Source: Bacillota bacterium
GTDB taxonomy: Bacteria; Bacillota; Clostridia; Clostridiales; Clostridiaceae
Assembly (NCBI GenBank): GCA_021779235.1
Contig: JAJYBA010000003.1
Coordinates: 1-23,956, forward strand
Length of the DNA stretch: 23,956 nt
Reading direction: 5' to 3'
Below, piece after piece: positions 13,608-21,569 of this stretch. The notes under the pieces were generated by a model, which was not told where the DNA came from, ran no database searches, and worked only from the letters and a program-made list of their open reading frames with translations. Position numbers and translations under genes: made by a program. Position 1 is the first letter of the stretch. Each line of letters starts with the position of its first letter.

Positions 13608-15101
13608 ATGAACAACGTTTTAGAAATTATTAAAAATGGGACTCTAACCTATGAGCAAAAGGTACTGACTCTTGCTAGAGCAGCGGAAGATAGTATAGAT
13701 GTTCTAAATATTGAAAGAGATACTCAAAGTCTTCGAGATGAGGGGATAATTTGTGATCTTTTTGAAGGACATGCGCCGTACAGACCGAGGTATATAGTAC
13801 CGAATTACGAAAAATTCATGAAAAGCGGAAGTGAATTTTTAGGACTCACGCCTCCAAAGGATATTTGGGAAGCTACAAATAATTTATTAATATTATATAG
13901 GCATGTACCATCAATTTCTTCATTTCCAGTATATATAGGAAACATTGATACTCTTTTGGAACCCTTTGTGATAGATGAGGAAGAAGCTTTTCATGCTATA
14001 AAATTATTTTTAACACATATAGATAGAACCATAACAGATTCTTTTTGCCATGCCAATATAGGTCCACAAGATACTAAGGCAGGAAGATTAATATTAAGAG
14101 CAGAGAGAGAATTACAAAATGCAATTCCTAATCTAACTTTAAAATATAGTACAAGTACGACTGATGATTTTGCTATTGATGCAATTAATACTGCATTAAT
14201 AACTGCAAAACCAAGCTTTGCTAATCATGAGATGTTTTCAAGTGAGTTTGATGGAAACTATGCCATAGTTAGTTGTTATAATGGATTGACTATTGGTGGG
14301 GGAAGCTATACGTTATCTAGATTAAATTTAGCTGGACTTGCTAAAAAAGCAGAAAATGAACAGCAATTTCTGAATGTGTTGTTACCTGATGCAGTAGAGA
14401 AAATGGCAGGTTATATGCAGGAAAGAATTAGATTTTTAGTGGAGGAAAGCGGATTCTTTGAGACTAATTTTCTAGTAAAAGAAGGATTAATTAATAAAGA
14501 TAATTTCACAGCTATGTTTGGTATGTTTGGATTAGCTGAATGTGTAAATTATTTTATTGACTCTACTAAACTGGAAAATAGATTCGGGCATAGTGAAATG
14601 GCTAATACACTTGGATATAGAATTATTGAAAGATTAGAAACAGAGGTCAATAAATACAATGACCCTCATTGCTTTATATCTAAAGGTAAATATTTATTAC
14701 ATGCTCAAGTGGGTATTGATTCTGATATGGGGATAAGTCCAGGATGCAGGATTCCAATTGGGGATGAGCCTGAACTTCCACAGCATATAGTGGAGGCAGC
14801 TAAATTCCATAAGTTCTTTCCATCGGGAATAGGCGATATATTTAATTTTGATAGTGCAGTTAAAGCTAACCCTCAGTATGTGCTAGATATTATCAAAGGC
14901 GCTTTTAAAGCGCAAATGAGATATTTTTCAGCATATTCTACTGATTGTGATGTAATAAGAATTACTGGCTACCTTGTAAAAAGATCAGACATAGAAAAAT
15001 TACAAGCGGGACAGCAGGCATTACAAGATACAGTAGCATTAGGACTTGGAGCAGTTCTGAACCAAAAGGTATACGATAGAAAGATTAGAAAAAATGATTA
15101 A
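13608..15101 (+). CDS. yjjI: YjjI-family glycyl-radical enzyme of unknown substrate
   Basis: A 497-residue anaerobic glycyl-radical enzyme. The radical site is near the C-terminus in DVIRITGYLVKRS, with Gly454 in the R-x-x-G-Y motif. Candidate thiyl-radical cysteines are Cys223 (YAIVSCYNGLTIGGGSYTLS) and Cys312 (FGMFGLAECVNYF, reminiscent of the G-x-x-G-L-x-E loop of NrdD); I cannot choose between them. Other YjjI-type blocks are EGHAPYRPRYIVPNYEKF, SFCHANIGPQDTKAGRL and ISPGCRIPIGDEPELP. The length fits the family. I start at the ATG at 13608; the in-frame ATG at 13593 is inside its own GGAGTGG ribosome site. It overlaps yjjW by 8 nt, as expected for an enzyme and its dedicated activase. The reaction of YjjI is, to my knowledge, not established. 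Confidence 0.88.
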   Translation: MNNVLEIIKNGTLTYEQKVLTLARAAEDSIDVLNIERDTQSLRDEGIICDLFEGHAPYRPRYIVPNYEKFMKSGSEFLGLTPPKDIWEATNNLLILYRHVPSISSFPVYIGNIDTLLEPFVIDEEEAFHAIKLFLTHIDRTITDSFCHANIGPQDTKAGRLILRAERELQNAIPNLTLKYSTSTTDDFAIDAINTALITAKPSFANHEMFSSEFDGNYAIVSCYNGLTIGGGSYTLSRLNLAGLAKKAENEQQFLNVLLPDAVEKMAGYMQERIRFLVEESGFFETNFLVKEGLINKDNFTAMFGMFGLAECVNYFIDSTKLENRFGHSEMANTLGYRIIERLETEVNKYNDPHCFISKGKYLLHAQVGIDSDMGISPGCRIPIGDEPELPQHIVEAAKFHKFFPSGIGDIFNFDSAVKANPQYVLDIIKGAFKAQMRYFSAYSTDCDVIRITGYLVKRSDIEKLQAGQQALQDTVALGLGAVLNQKVYDRKIRKND

Positions 15102-15930
15102 GGGACTAGTTAACCGAATTATTCCCTTTAGCTCTGTGGATGGCCCAGGAAATAGGACAGCAATATTTTTGCAGGGATGTAATTTTAATTGCCTTTATTG
15201 TCATAATCCAGAGACTATAAGTGTTTGTAATAACTGTGGGGTGTGTATAAATTCTTGTCATTATAAAGCACTAGAATTCAAAGATTCTAATGTAGTATGG
15301 GATAAAACAGCCTGTAGTAAATGTGATGAATGCATAAAGGTTTGTGGAAAAAATAGTTCACCTAAGGCGCTCAACATGACAGTAGAAGAAGTTATAAAAG
15401 AGATCGAAAAGAATAAATTCTTCATCTCTGGAATTACAGTTTCGGGTGGTGAGTGTACGCTTCAAAGCGAATTTTTAATACATTTATTTAAGGAAGCTAA
15501 AAAGCTGGCTTTAACATGTTTTGTGGATACTAATGGCTCGGTGCCTTTATGGGAACAGGGGGAACTTGTGGATATTATGGATATGGCGATGGTAGATATA
15601 AAGTCCTATAATAATGAGGAACACAAGATGCTCACAGGCATGGAAAATACTATTGTTCTAGAAAATGTAAAATATTTAGCTAAGTTAAATAAAATCTATG
15701 AAATTAGAACTGTTATTGTGCCAGAAGTTTTAGATAATTATCATAATGTAGACGAAATTAGTAAGCTTATTGCGTCCTTGAATCCGGATATAAGATACAA
15801 ACTTATAAAATATAGGCAACTCGGGGTGCGAAATGAAATAATAAATAGCTACACTCCGAAAGATGAAGCAATGAAGGAATTAAGAGATATAGCAGCATCT
15901 AATGGTTGTAGAAATATAGTTATAGTATAA
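15094..15930 (+). CDS. yjjW: YjjW-family glycyl-radical enzyme activase (radical SAM)
   Basis: A 278-residue radical-SAM protein that should install the glycyl radical on YjjI. The SAM cluster motif is C-x3-C-x2-C (Cys29, 33, 36 in LQGCNFNCLYCHNPE), preceded by FSSVDGPGNRTAIF, the usual activase opening. Two inserted 4Fe-4S ferredoxin sites follow: Cys45/48/51/55 and Cys74/77/80/84. The SAM-binding GGE is at 118-120 (VSGGECTLQ). The ferredoxin insert is typical of activases for larger-substrate glycyl-radical enzymes and differs from the short pyruvate formate-lyase activase. Its start overlaps the yjjI stop by 8 nt and has no strong ribosome site of its own, pointing to translational coupling. 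A classical terminator follows. Confidence 0.9.
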   Translation: MIKGLVNRIIPFSSVDGPGNRTAIFLQGCNFNCLYCHNPETISVCNNCGVCINSCHYKALEFKDSNVVWDKTACSKCDECIKVCGKNSSPKALNMTVEEVIKEIEKNKFFISGITVSGGECTLQSEFLIHLFKEAKKLALTCFVDTNGSVPLWEQGELVDIMDMAMVDIKSYNNEEHKMLTGMENTIVLENVKYLAKLNKIYEIRTVIVPEVLDNYHNVDEISKLIASLNPDIRYKLIKYRQLGVRNEIINSYTPKDEAMKELRDIAASNGCRNIVIV

Positions 15931-15942
15931 TACACATTTAAT

Positions 15943-15970
15943 AAAAACCTCACAAAATGTGAGGTTTTTT
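15943..15970 (+). terminator. Intrinsic terminator of yjjI-yjjW
   Basis: AACCTCACA (15946-15954) pairs with TGTGAGGTT (15958-15966) around AAA, with six T at 15965-15970 and a matching A run on the 5' side. Confidence 0.92.
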
Positions 15971-15984
15971 AGTTTGTAGAAATT

Positions 15985-16054
15985 TTCTTAATTTTATGAT
16001 AATATACTTATAATATGTTATTTGTTAATCTGCCAAAGTAGACTAATCTACTTT
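15985..16054 (+). promoter_or_regulatory. Promoter -10 and leader hairpin of pepF
   Basis: TATAAT at 16009-16014 is a good -10; the -35 is weak (TTCTTA at 15985-15990 with an 18-bp spacer). Just downstream AAAGTAGA (16035-16042) and TCTACTTT (16047-16054) form a perfect 8-bp hairpin in the leader, followed by AGTAAAATTTTT. It could act as an attenuator or simply stabilise the 5' end. Confidence 0.4.
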
Positions 16055-16093
16055 AGTAAAATTTTTAATTTATAAATGAAAGAAGGAATTTTA

Positions 16094-17893
16094 GTGAGTG
16101 AAGTTAAAAAACTTAAAACGAGAGATGAAATTGATAGCATGTATAAGTGGAATGTTGAAAAGATGTATAAGGATTCTGCGTTGTGGGAAAAAGATTTTGA
16201 AAAATTAAAAGCTAAAGCGCCAGAAATGAAAAGGTTTTCAGGAAAATTAAGCAACGCTGAAGATTTATTATGCTTTTTAGAAAGCAATGTGGAGGTTCTA
16301 AAACTTTTAGATAAATTGCTTGTATATGCACATTTAAGAGCAGATGAGGATACAGCTAAGGCTCAGTTCCAAGTGCTTAAAAATAAAATTGATACTTATG
16401 CAGCTGAAGCTTCCAGTGTTACAGCATTTTTTATTCCTGAACTATTATCATTACCAGAGGGAGCTGTAGATGAGGCAATTTATAAACTTCCAGAACTTAA
16501 AGTATATGAATTCTATTTAAAAGATATTTTAAGCCAAAAGCCTCATACCTTAAGTATAGAGGGAGAAAAGCTTTTAGCCTCTGTTAGTGATTGTTTAAAT
16601 GCACCAGGAAATATATTTGGGATGCTTACAAATGCAGATATGACATTTCCAAGTATAAAAGATGAAAAAGGTAATGAGATTGAATTAACAGAAGGAAACT
16701 ACAGTAGTTTTATAAAATCAAAGGATAGAAGAGTAAGAAAAGATGCCTTCGAAGCATTATTTGGAACTTATAAAGGCTTTAGAAATACTTTAACAACAGC
16801 TTTAACATCTTCAACGAAGAACTTTATATTTAATGCAAAAACAAGAAATTATGCCACCGCATTAGAAAGTTCTTTAAAACCCAATAATATTCCAGTAGAG
16901 GTTTATAACAATGTGGTGGATACTATAAATAACAATTTAGCTTCCCTTCATAAATATGTGAGCCTTAAAAAGAAGCTGTTGGGCCTGGATGAAATTCATA
17001 TGTATGATTTGTACGTGCCAATAATTGATGCGCAGGAAGATCATATTGAGTACGAAGATGCTATTAAAATAGCATTAGATGGTATCAAACCTTTAGGGCA
17101 AGAGTATTTAAATATATTCAAAGAAGGTATTAGTGAAGGTTGGATAGATGTATTTGAGAATAAGGGGAAACGTGGAGGTGCGTATTCTTGGGGCTGCTAT
17201 GACAGTATGCCATACGTGCTTTTAAATTATAATTACCAATTAAACGATGTATCTACCCTTGCTCATGAAATGGGGCATTCTATTCATTCTTACTATTCAA
17301 GAAAGACTCAACCATATATATATTCTGAATATGAGTTATTTTGTGCGGAAGTAGCATCTACAACTAATGAATGTCTATTAATAGATTATTTAATTAAAAA
17401 TGAGAATGATAAGAAGAAAAGATTATTCTTAATAAATCAGCAATTAGAAGGAATAAGAACTACAGTATTTAGACAATGCATGTTTGCGGAGTTTGAAAAG
17501 ATAACCCATGAAAATATTGAACAGGGGAATCCGTTATCACCAGAAGATTTATGCAAAATTTATCATGATTTAAATGTAAAATATTTTGGAGCAGAAATGG
17601 TGGTAGATGAGGAAATAGATATGGAATGGTCCAGAATACCTCATTTCTATAACGATTTCTACGTATATCAATATACTACAGGTTTTGCAGCAGCTAATTC
17701 TTTTAGTAAAATGATAGTTGAAGAGGGTGAAAGTGCCGTAGAGAGATATAAAGAATTCTTAAAAAGTGGCGGAAGTGACTATCCAATAAATATACTCAAA
17801 AAAGCGGGAGTAGATATGACTACGCCAAAACCTTTAGAAGAAACTATAAGAAGATTTGATGAATTATTAGAGATGTTAGAAAAAGAGATATAA
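16094..17893 (+). CDS. pepF: Oligoendopeptidase F (M3 zinc metallopeptidase)
   Basis: A 599-residue cytoplasmic peptidase that degrades short oligopeptides. The zinc site is HEMGH (His391, Glu392, His395 in LAHEMGHSIHSYYS), with Glu419 in FCAEVASTTNE as the third ligand. Residues such as SWGCYDSMPYVLLNYN upstream and FYNDFYVYQYTTGFAAANSF (substrate-binding Tyr/His region) downstream complete the M3B pattern. The N-terminal domain (about 110-185) has the usual oligoendopeptidase layout. I choose the GTG at 16094 because AGAAGG lies 8 nt upstream; the ATG at 16076 would add six residues and has no ribosome site. The length is that of the family. It is transcribed alone, followed immediately by an inverted-repeat-bounded element. 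Confidence 0.95.
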   Translation: MSEVKKLKTRDEIDSMYKWNVEKMYKDSALWEKDFEKLKAKAPEMKRFSGKLSNAEDLLCFLESNVEVLKLLDKLLVYAHLRADEDTAKAQFQVLKNKIDTYAAEASSVTAFFIPELLSLPEGAVDEAIYKLPELKVYEFYLKDILSQKPHTLSIEGEKLLASVSDCLNAPGNIFGMLTNADMTFPSIKDEKGNEIELTEGNYSSFIKSKDRRVRKDAFEALFGTYKGFRNTLTTALTSSTKNFIFNAKTRNYATALESSLKPNNIPVEVYNNVVDTINNNLASLHKYVSLKKKLLGLDEIHMYDLYVPIIDAQEDHIEYEDAIKIALDGIKPLGQEYLNIFKEGISEGWIDVFENKGKRGGAYSWGCYDSMPYVLLNYNYQLNDVSTLAHEMGHSIHSYYSRKTQPYIYSEYELFCAEVASTTNECLLIDYLIKNENDKKKRLFLINQQLEGIRTTVFRQCMFAEFEKITHENIEQGNPLSPEDLCKIYHDLNVKYFGAEMVVDEEIDMEWSRIPHFYNDFYVYQYTTGFAAANSFSKMIVEEGESAVERYKEFLKSGGSDYPINILKKAGVDMTTPKPLEETIRRFDELLEMLEKEI

Positions 17894-17897
17894 GAAG

Positions 17898-18010
17898 GTA
17901 TCAAATTTCTCCTACGTGCCTTTCAACCGAACTCAAAACAAGAATTCCTAAATCAAATTTCAATAGTTTTTGCGTTTCTTATTGAAAGTCACTCCGGAGA
18001 AATTTGATAC
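17898..18010. repeat. Second intergenic element family, copy 2, with 15-bp terminal inverted repeats
   Basis: A 113-bp element is bounded by perfect inverted repeats GTATCAAATTTCTCC (17898-17912) and GGAGAAATTTGATAC (17996-18010). Inside are CTACGTGCCTTTCAA, CGAACTC, AAAACAAGAATTCC and ATTTCAATAGTTTTTGCG, aligned block by block with copy 1 at 12801-12890. There is also an internal TTTCAATA/TATTGAAA pairing. It starts 5 nt after the pepF stop. No target-site duplication is visible. It resembles a small non-coding mobile or REP-like element or an elaborate 3'-end structure. Confidence 0.6.
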
Positions 18011-18048
18011 TTATTATTTAGATGCTATTTTAAGAATTCCACGGACAT

Positions 18049-18085
18049 AACATAGCCATAATTTTAATAAAGGCTATGTTTTAAT
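18049..18085 (+). terminator. Probable terminator after pepF
   Basis: AACATAGCC (18049-18057) and GGCTATGTT (18072-18080) form a 9-bp stem with a 14-nt loop, followed by TTAAT. The next stretch to 18200 is A+T-rich with nothing recognisable. Confidence 0.55.
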
Positions 18086-18195
18086 ATAGTGTTGAAATTT
18101 AAAAAGAAAAAAGAGATGGATAAAATGAATATTTAAGATTTGAATAAACTTGTGGTTATAAACATAATCTATAGTTTTAAGTAAATTGATCCACT

Positions 18196-18231
18196 ATATA
18201 AAAAGAAGCACAGGAATTATCCTGTGCTTCT
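18196..18231 (-). terminator. Intrinsic terminator of the permease gene
   Basis: AGAAGCACAGGA (18204-18215) and TCCTGTGCTTCT (18220-18231) form a perfect 12-bp stem with a 4-nt loop. On the minus strand it is followed by a TTTTTATATAG tail, 19 nt beyond the permease stop. Confidence 0.88.
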
Positions 18232-18249
18232 ATCTTTACTAATATTATT

Positions 18250-19593
18250 TTACTTTTTCTTTTTAATATACCAATATACAGGCAATCCAAGTAATGTAAT
18301 GGCAAGTCCAAATAATGCAGAGGAAGTGTCTGTAATTAGTGTACTAATGATAATATATATTCCACCTACAATTCCAATGATAGGAACTACAGGATAGAAT
18401 GGAACTGTATATGGTCTTTCTAAGTGCTTATGCTTTGATCTTAAAATAAATATACCTGCTACAGTCATAACAAAGAATATCCATACCATAAACACTGCAA
18501 GGTTTGTAAGAGTTTCAAAAGACCCACTTAAAACATATATAGATGCAAGTACTACTGTAAATAAAAATGTATTTACAGGTGTTTCAAATTTTTCATTAAT
18601 CTTTCCAAAGAATTTAGAGAATGGGAATAAATTATCTTGTGCCATTGCAAAAGGTATTCTAACCCCTGTCATTAAGTATCCATTTAATGCTCCAAATATA
18701 GAAACCATGATTCCAGCTGCGATTAAGCTTGCCCCACTATTTCCGAATAAAATTACCGCTGCATCAGAAGCTGCCTTTTTAGAAGCGATAACATCTGAAA
18801 CGGGCATGATATTTACAATTGCTAAGTTGATTAAAAGATATACTGCTATGGTAATTGCTAATCCTAATATAATGGCTCTTGGAAGATCCTTTTTAGGGTT
18901 CTTAAGTTCGCCAGCCATGTTTCCTACACCAATCCATCCATCATATGCCCACAAGGTTCCAAGTATAGCCGCACCAAAACCTGCCATTCCTGTAGAACCA
19001 CCTGTTGCCACTGGAGCTGAAATGCTGTGTGCTGTACCTTTAAGTAGACCAAAAACAATAATCACAAAAATAGGAATAAGTTTTCCAATGGTAGCAACAA
19101 ATTGAACCTTACTTCCAAGCTTTGTTGATAAAACATTGATTGACATTATGAAAAATAACATAAATATTGCTAATATTTTTTGTGTAGTTTCACTCATTGG
19201 AATAAAATATGTTGCTTGCGTAACAAATACAATAGATAATGCAGCCGCTACACCAGGCACGTATATTAGAGTTTGAACCCATCCAAATAAAAATGCCCAC
19301 TTTTCACTATAAAGTTCTTTTAAATATACGAATATTCCACCAGTCTTAGGTATTGCAGTAGCAATTTCTGTAACTGTAAGGGCTGAAGCCATGGTAATGA
19401 TACCTCCAACGATCCAAGCCAAAATTCCAAGGGTAGGTGTTCCTGCATTTTTGAATACTGTAGATGCCTTAAAAAATATACCGGATCCTATAACTACCCC
19501 TATAACCACGGTGATAGCTTCAAGTAATCCTATTTCTTTTTTTAGTGCTTTGGGTGAATTATTGGTAGAATTTAAGTTTTTTGATGTTTCCAG
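18250..19593 (-). CDS. APC-family amino acid permease, probably with a non-AUG start
   Basis: About 447 residues, a 12-helix amino acid-polyamine-organocation transporter similar in layout to the SteT/LAT-type exchangers. The first helix carries the signature VVIGVVIGSGIFFKASTVFK, and helix 6 carries LWAYDGWIGVGNMAGELKNP. The only canonical in-frame start, GTG at 19509, falls inside helix 1 and has no ribosome site. Upstream, the open frame continues through a typical N-terminus (LKKEIGLLEAITV) to a TGA at 19602-19600. A ribosome site AAAGGATGA (19608-19600) is correctly placed for CTG at 19593 or ATT at 19596. I use CTG. A tandem glycine riboswitch in the leader makes glycine or a small related amino acid the likely substrate; direction of transport is unknown. 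The neighbouring genes are for glycine cleavage. Confidence 0.82.
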   Translation of the reverse strand: METSKNLNSTNNSPKALKKEIGLLEAITVVIGVVIGSGIFFKASTVFKNAGTPTLGILAWIVGGIITMASALTVTEIATAIPKTGGIFVYLKELYSEKWAFLFGWVQTLIYVPGVAAALSIVFVTQATYFIPMSETTQKILAIFMLFFIMSINVLSTKLGSKVQFVATIGKLIPIFVIIVFGLLKGTAHSISAPVATGGSTGMAGFGAAILGTLWAYDGWIGVGNMAGELKNPKKDLPRAIILGLAITIAVYLLINLAIVNIMPVSDVIASKKAASDAAVILFGNSGASLIAAGIMVSIFGALNGYLMTGVRIPFAMAQDNLFPFSKFFGKINEKFETPVNTFLFTVVLASIYVLSGSFETLTNLAVFMVWIFFVMTVAGIFILRSKHKHLERPYTVPFYPVVPIIGIVGGIYIIISTLITDTSSALFGLAITLLGLPVYWYIKKKK

Positions 19594-19639
19594 AATAAAT
19601 CATCCTTTCTTTTGTTAGTATTAGAGTAATGGAGAATAA

Positions 19640-19697
19640 AATATATAAAGACAGGGAGTAAAAAGGCGTCAAAAACACTGCCTACTTACTCCCTGTC
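19640..19697 (-). terminator. Expression-platform terminator of the permease riboswitch
   Basis: On the minus strand GACAGGGAGTAA (19697-19686) pairs with TTACTCCCTGTC (19661-19650), with an inner GGC/GCC, followed by TTTATATATTTT. Its left arm overlaps the 3' end of aptamer 2 (AGGACAGGGAG), so ligand binding and termination are mutually exclusive. This is the arrangement of an ON switch. Confidence 0.8.
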
Positions 19698-19880
19698 CTT
19701 TTATCTGAAAGTTTCCTTAGATAATCATCTAAGTTGCTCCGTTGATGCTACATTTAAGTAGTCTCTCCAGGGATATGTCAAATTATTGTATGGAACCTGA
19801 AAGTTTCAAAATAAGCCTTAAGCACAGATTTATTTTTTTCTTCTACGGTTATCCAAGACGGATATCTCCAATAATTATCA
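19689..19880 (-). ncRNA. Tandem glycine riboswitch upstream of the permease (divergent sequence)
   Basis: Read on the minus strand. Aptamer 1 runs from GGAGATATCC through GGATAACCGTAGAAGAA to GAAACTTTCAGG. Aptamer 2 runs from CTGGAGAGACTAC through GGAGCAACTTAG to GAAACTTTCAGATAAAAGGA. These are the glycine-aptamer landmarks (GGAGAG, CCGAAGGAGCAA, AACTCTCAGG, AAAAGGACAG) in the right order and spacing. Several positions deviate: CATCAACGGAGC in aptamer 2 for the usual CACCGAAGGAGC, and CAGATAAA for CAGGTAAA. It controls the APC permease through the overlapping terminator. It could have altered affinity or ligand, or be decaying. Confidence 0.82.
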
Positions 19881-19906
19881 TCCATAAATTATTTTATTTA
19901 TCTATA

Positions 19907-19935
19907 AGGATAATAGAAAATTCAAATATAGTCAA
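19907..19935 (-). promoter_or_regulatory. Promoter of the permease riboswitch transcript
   Basis: On the minus strand TTGACT (19935-19930), a 17-bp spacer and TATCCT (19912-19907), about 30 nt before the first aptamer. Confidence 0.5.
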
Positions 19936-19999
19936 TAAGATTTTTTATGCATATTTTACTTTGAAAAGTAATTATTTAGTTTATTGGTTTAAAGTGTAA

Positions 20000-20146
20000 A
20001 GCATGCATGTAAAGTTAAATCATTATCTTCGGTGTTGCAATGTTAAGGACTTTAGTAGGAGGATTATACTTTCACAGAAGTTTTCTGTTTGTTATAGTAT
20101 GTGGTCTCCATTTGTGAAAGAGTAGGGGCTTACTTCTGAAATGCCC
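20000..20146. other. Gene-free stretch after lplA with weak hairpins
   Basis: No gene seen. CTTTCACA (20069-20076) pairs with TGTGAAAG (20113-20120), and GGGC (20126-20129) pairs with GCCC (20143-20146) right next to the lplA stop. Neither has a T tract. One of them may act as the lplA 3' end. Confidence 0.3.
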
Positions 20147-21127
20147 TTAAAACATACAACTTAAGAGGTCTTCTATAGTTGCATTTGAAAAATAATCAGA
20201 AATGTTAAAGGTTGAAAGTCTTGCTTTTACCTCAGAATCCACGTGATTTACACCTTTTAGCTTATCTTCTATGTCGGAGATATCAAGTTTGCTAAAGAAA
20301 TCACCATATATCTTAATATCTTTTATTATTCCATGCTGTACTTCCATATCACATTCAATGGTACCGAATGAGAATTTCTTTTCATTTGCGAAATTATATT
20401 TTGGTGAATGACCAAAATTCCATTCCCAGGTAGAATATTTTTCGGATGCAAGCTTATTTATATTATATAGATCAGTATTAGTAAATTCATACAAGTAATC
20501 TGAACTATTTTCTGAAATAATATAGCTCATAATTAAGGCTTTAAAATCCATGATAGATAGAGGTTCCTTTAAGTGAGAACTTATATTAGTTACTCTACTT
20601 GATACAGATTTAATACTCTTGTCCTGAAATTTTAGGGGCTTAGCTCGTAATGCTTTTGATAAATCAGTAATATTTGATGAGAAAAGCAAGGTGCCATGAT
20701 GAAGAACTCTATTTTTAGAACTATATTGTGCATTGCCTGAAAATTTTTTACCGTCAATAGTAAGATCGTTTCTTCCACTAAATTCTGCATTTACGCTAAG
20801 CGATTTTAGAACTTTTAGAATGGGTAAGGTGAATTTTTTGAAGTTATTAAAATTTTCTTCACTGTTATTATTGATAAAAGTAAAATTCAAATTACCCAAA
20901 TCGTGAAAAACAGTGCCCCCACCAGATAATCTTCTTACTACAGGGATGTTATTTATTTTTACGTAGTCTAGATTGATTTCTGATAGAGCATTTTGGTTTT
21001 TTCCAACTACGATACAAGGCTCGTCCCGCCAAAGCATAAAGCAGTCCTCTGTAAATTCCTTTAGCATATATTCTTCTGCTGCCAAGTTAAAATAGGGATT
21101 TGTATTTGAGTTATTTATATAAATCAT
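20147..21127 (-). CDS. lplA: Lipoate-protein ligase
   Basis: A 326-residue cytoplasmic ligase that activates lipoate with ATP and attaches it to lipoyl domains, here presumably Lys63 of GcvH encoded divergently. Family blocks are NPYFNLAAEEYML (10-22), RRLSGGGTVFHDLGNLNFTF (65-84), GRNDLTIDGKKFSGNAQY (118-135, adenylate-binding Lys128) and HHGTLLFS (143-150). The C-terminal accessory domain (about 235-326) is present, with WEWNFGHSPKYNF as its usual start. That makes it the full-length bacterial LplA and not the short LipB-like form. The ATG has AAGGAGAGG 5 nt upstream. It sits between two glycine-riboswitch-controlled units but has its own start region and no riboswitch of its own that I can see. 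Confidence 0.93.
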   Translation of the reverse strand: MIYINNSNTNPYFNLAAEEYMLKEFTEDCFMLWRDEPCIVVGKNQNALSEINLDYVKINNIPVVRRLSGGGTVFHDLGNLNFTFINNNSEENFNNFKKFTLPILKVLKSLSVNAEFSGRNDLTIDGKKFSGNAQYSSKNRVLHHGTLLFSSNITDLSKALRAKPLKFQDKSIKSVSSRVTNISSHLKEPLSIMDFKALIMSYIISENSSDYLYEFTNTDLYNINKLASEKYSTWEWNFGHSPKYNFANEKKFSFGTIECDMEVQHGIIKDIKIYGDFFSKLDISDIEDKLKGVNHVDSEVKARLSTFNISDYFSNATIEDLLSCMF

Positions 21128-21273
21128 AACAGCCTCTCCTTGTTTTAAATTTGCCTAAAAATGAAAAATAGTGTGTATTTTTAATTGAATTATATTCCAA
21201 AAGTTATCATAATGAAATATAAAAGTCAATAAAAATCATTATAAAGAAAATTATATATTTTGCATGAAATATA

Positions 21274-21302
21274 TTGAAATTCTTCAAATGATATAGTACA
21301 AT
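21274..21302 (+). promoter_or_regulatory. Promoter of the gcv operon
   Basis: TTGAAA (21274-21279), a 17-bp spacer and TACAAT (21297-21302), placing the transcript start about 30 nt before the riboswitch. Confidence 0.6.
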
Positions 21303-21337
21303 TGTATTAATATACTATGCTATAAAATTATATAATA

Positions 21338-21523
21338 TTCAGGTGAGAATATCGAGAGATATCTATTTAGGGATAGCCGAAGGAGAAATATAAAAATAGT
21401 CAGTTTTTTATAGAAACTTTCAGGCAAGAATATCGATATTTGATGAAACTCTGGAAAGTCCAATTAGTGGCACCGTAGGAGCAATACTAATAAAGTAGAA
21501 ACTCTCAGGTAAAAAATACAGGG
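21338..21523 (+). ncRNA. Tandem glycine riboswitch of the gcv operon
   Basis: Two aptamers in series. Aptamer 1 has GAGAGATATC, GATAGCCGAAGGAGAAA and GAAACTTTCAGGCAAGA. Aptamer 2 has CTCTGGAAAGTCC, GGCACCGTAGGAGCAA and GAAACTCTCAGGTAAAA. All landmarks of the glycine riboswitch are close to consensus, unlike the copy before the permease. Glycine binding should switch on gcvT-gcvH-gcvP by preventing the terminator at 21524-21569. Confidence 0.95.
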
Positions 21524-21569
21524 GTATAATGACATGATGGAATTATCATGTCATTGTATCTCTTTTTTT
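21524..21569 (+). terminator. Expression-platform terminator of the gcv riboswitch
   Basis: GTATAATGACATGAT (21524-21538) pairs with ATCATGTCATTGTAT (21545-21559), including G-U pairs, followed by CTCTTTTTTTA. Confidence 0.92.

Noticed and set aside
17898..18010. Insertion sequence or integron attC site
   Set aside because: No transposase or integrase frame, no target duplication, and no attC core sites; kept only as a repeat.
18707..19105. 132-codon plus-strand reading frame
   Set aside because: Antisense to the permease helices; composition mirrors the membrane protein on the other strand.
19640..19880. T-box leader for the permease
   Set aside because: No T-box sequence (TGGNACCGCG type) or specifier loop; the glycine aptamer strings fit instead.
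19742..19999. 85-codon plus-strand reading frame
   Set aside because: It is antisense to the glycine riboswitch and its promoter and has no ribosome site.
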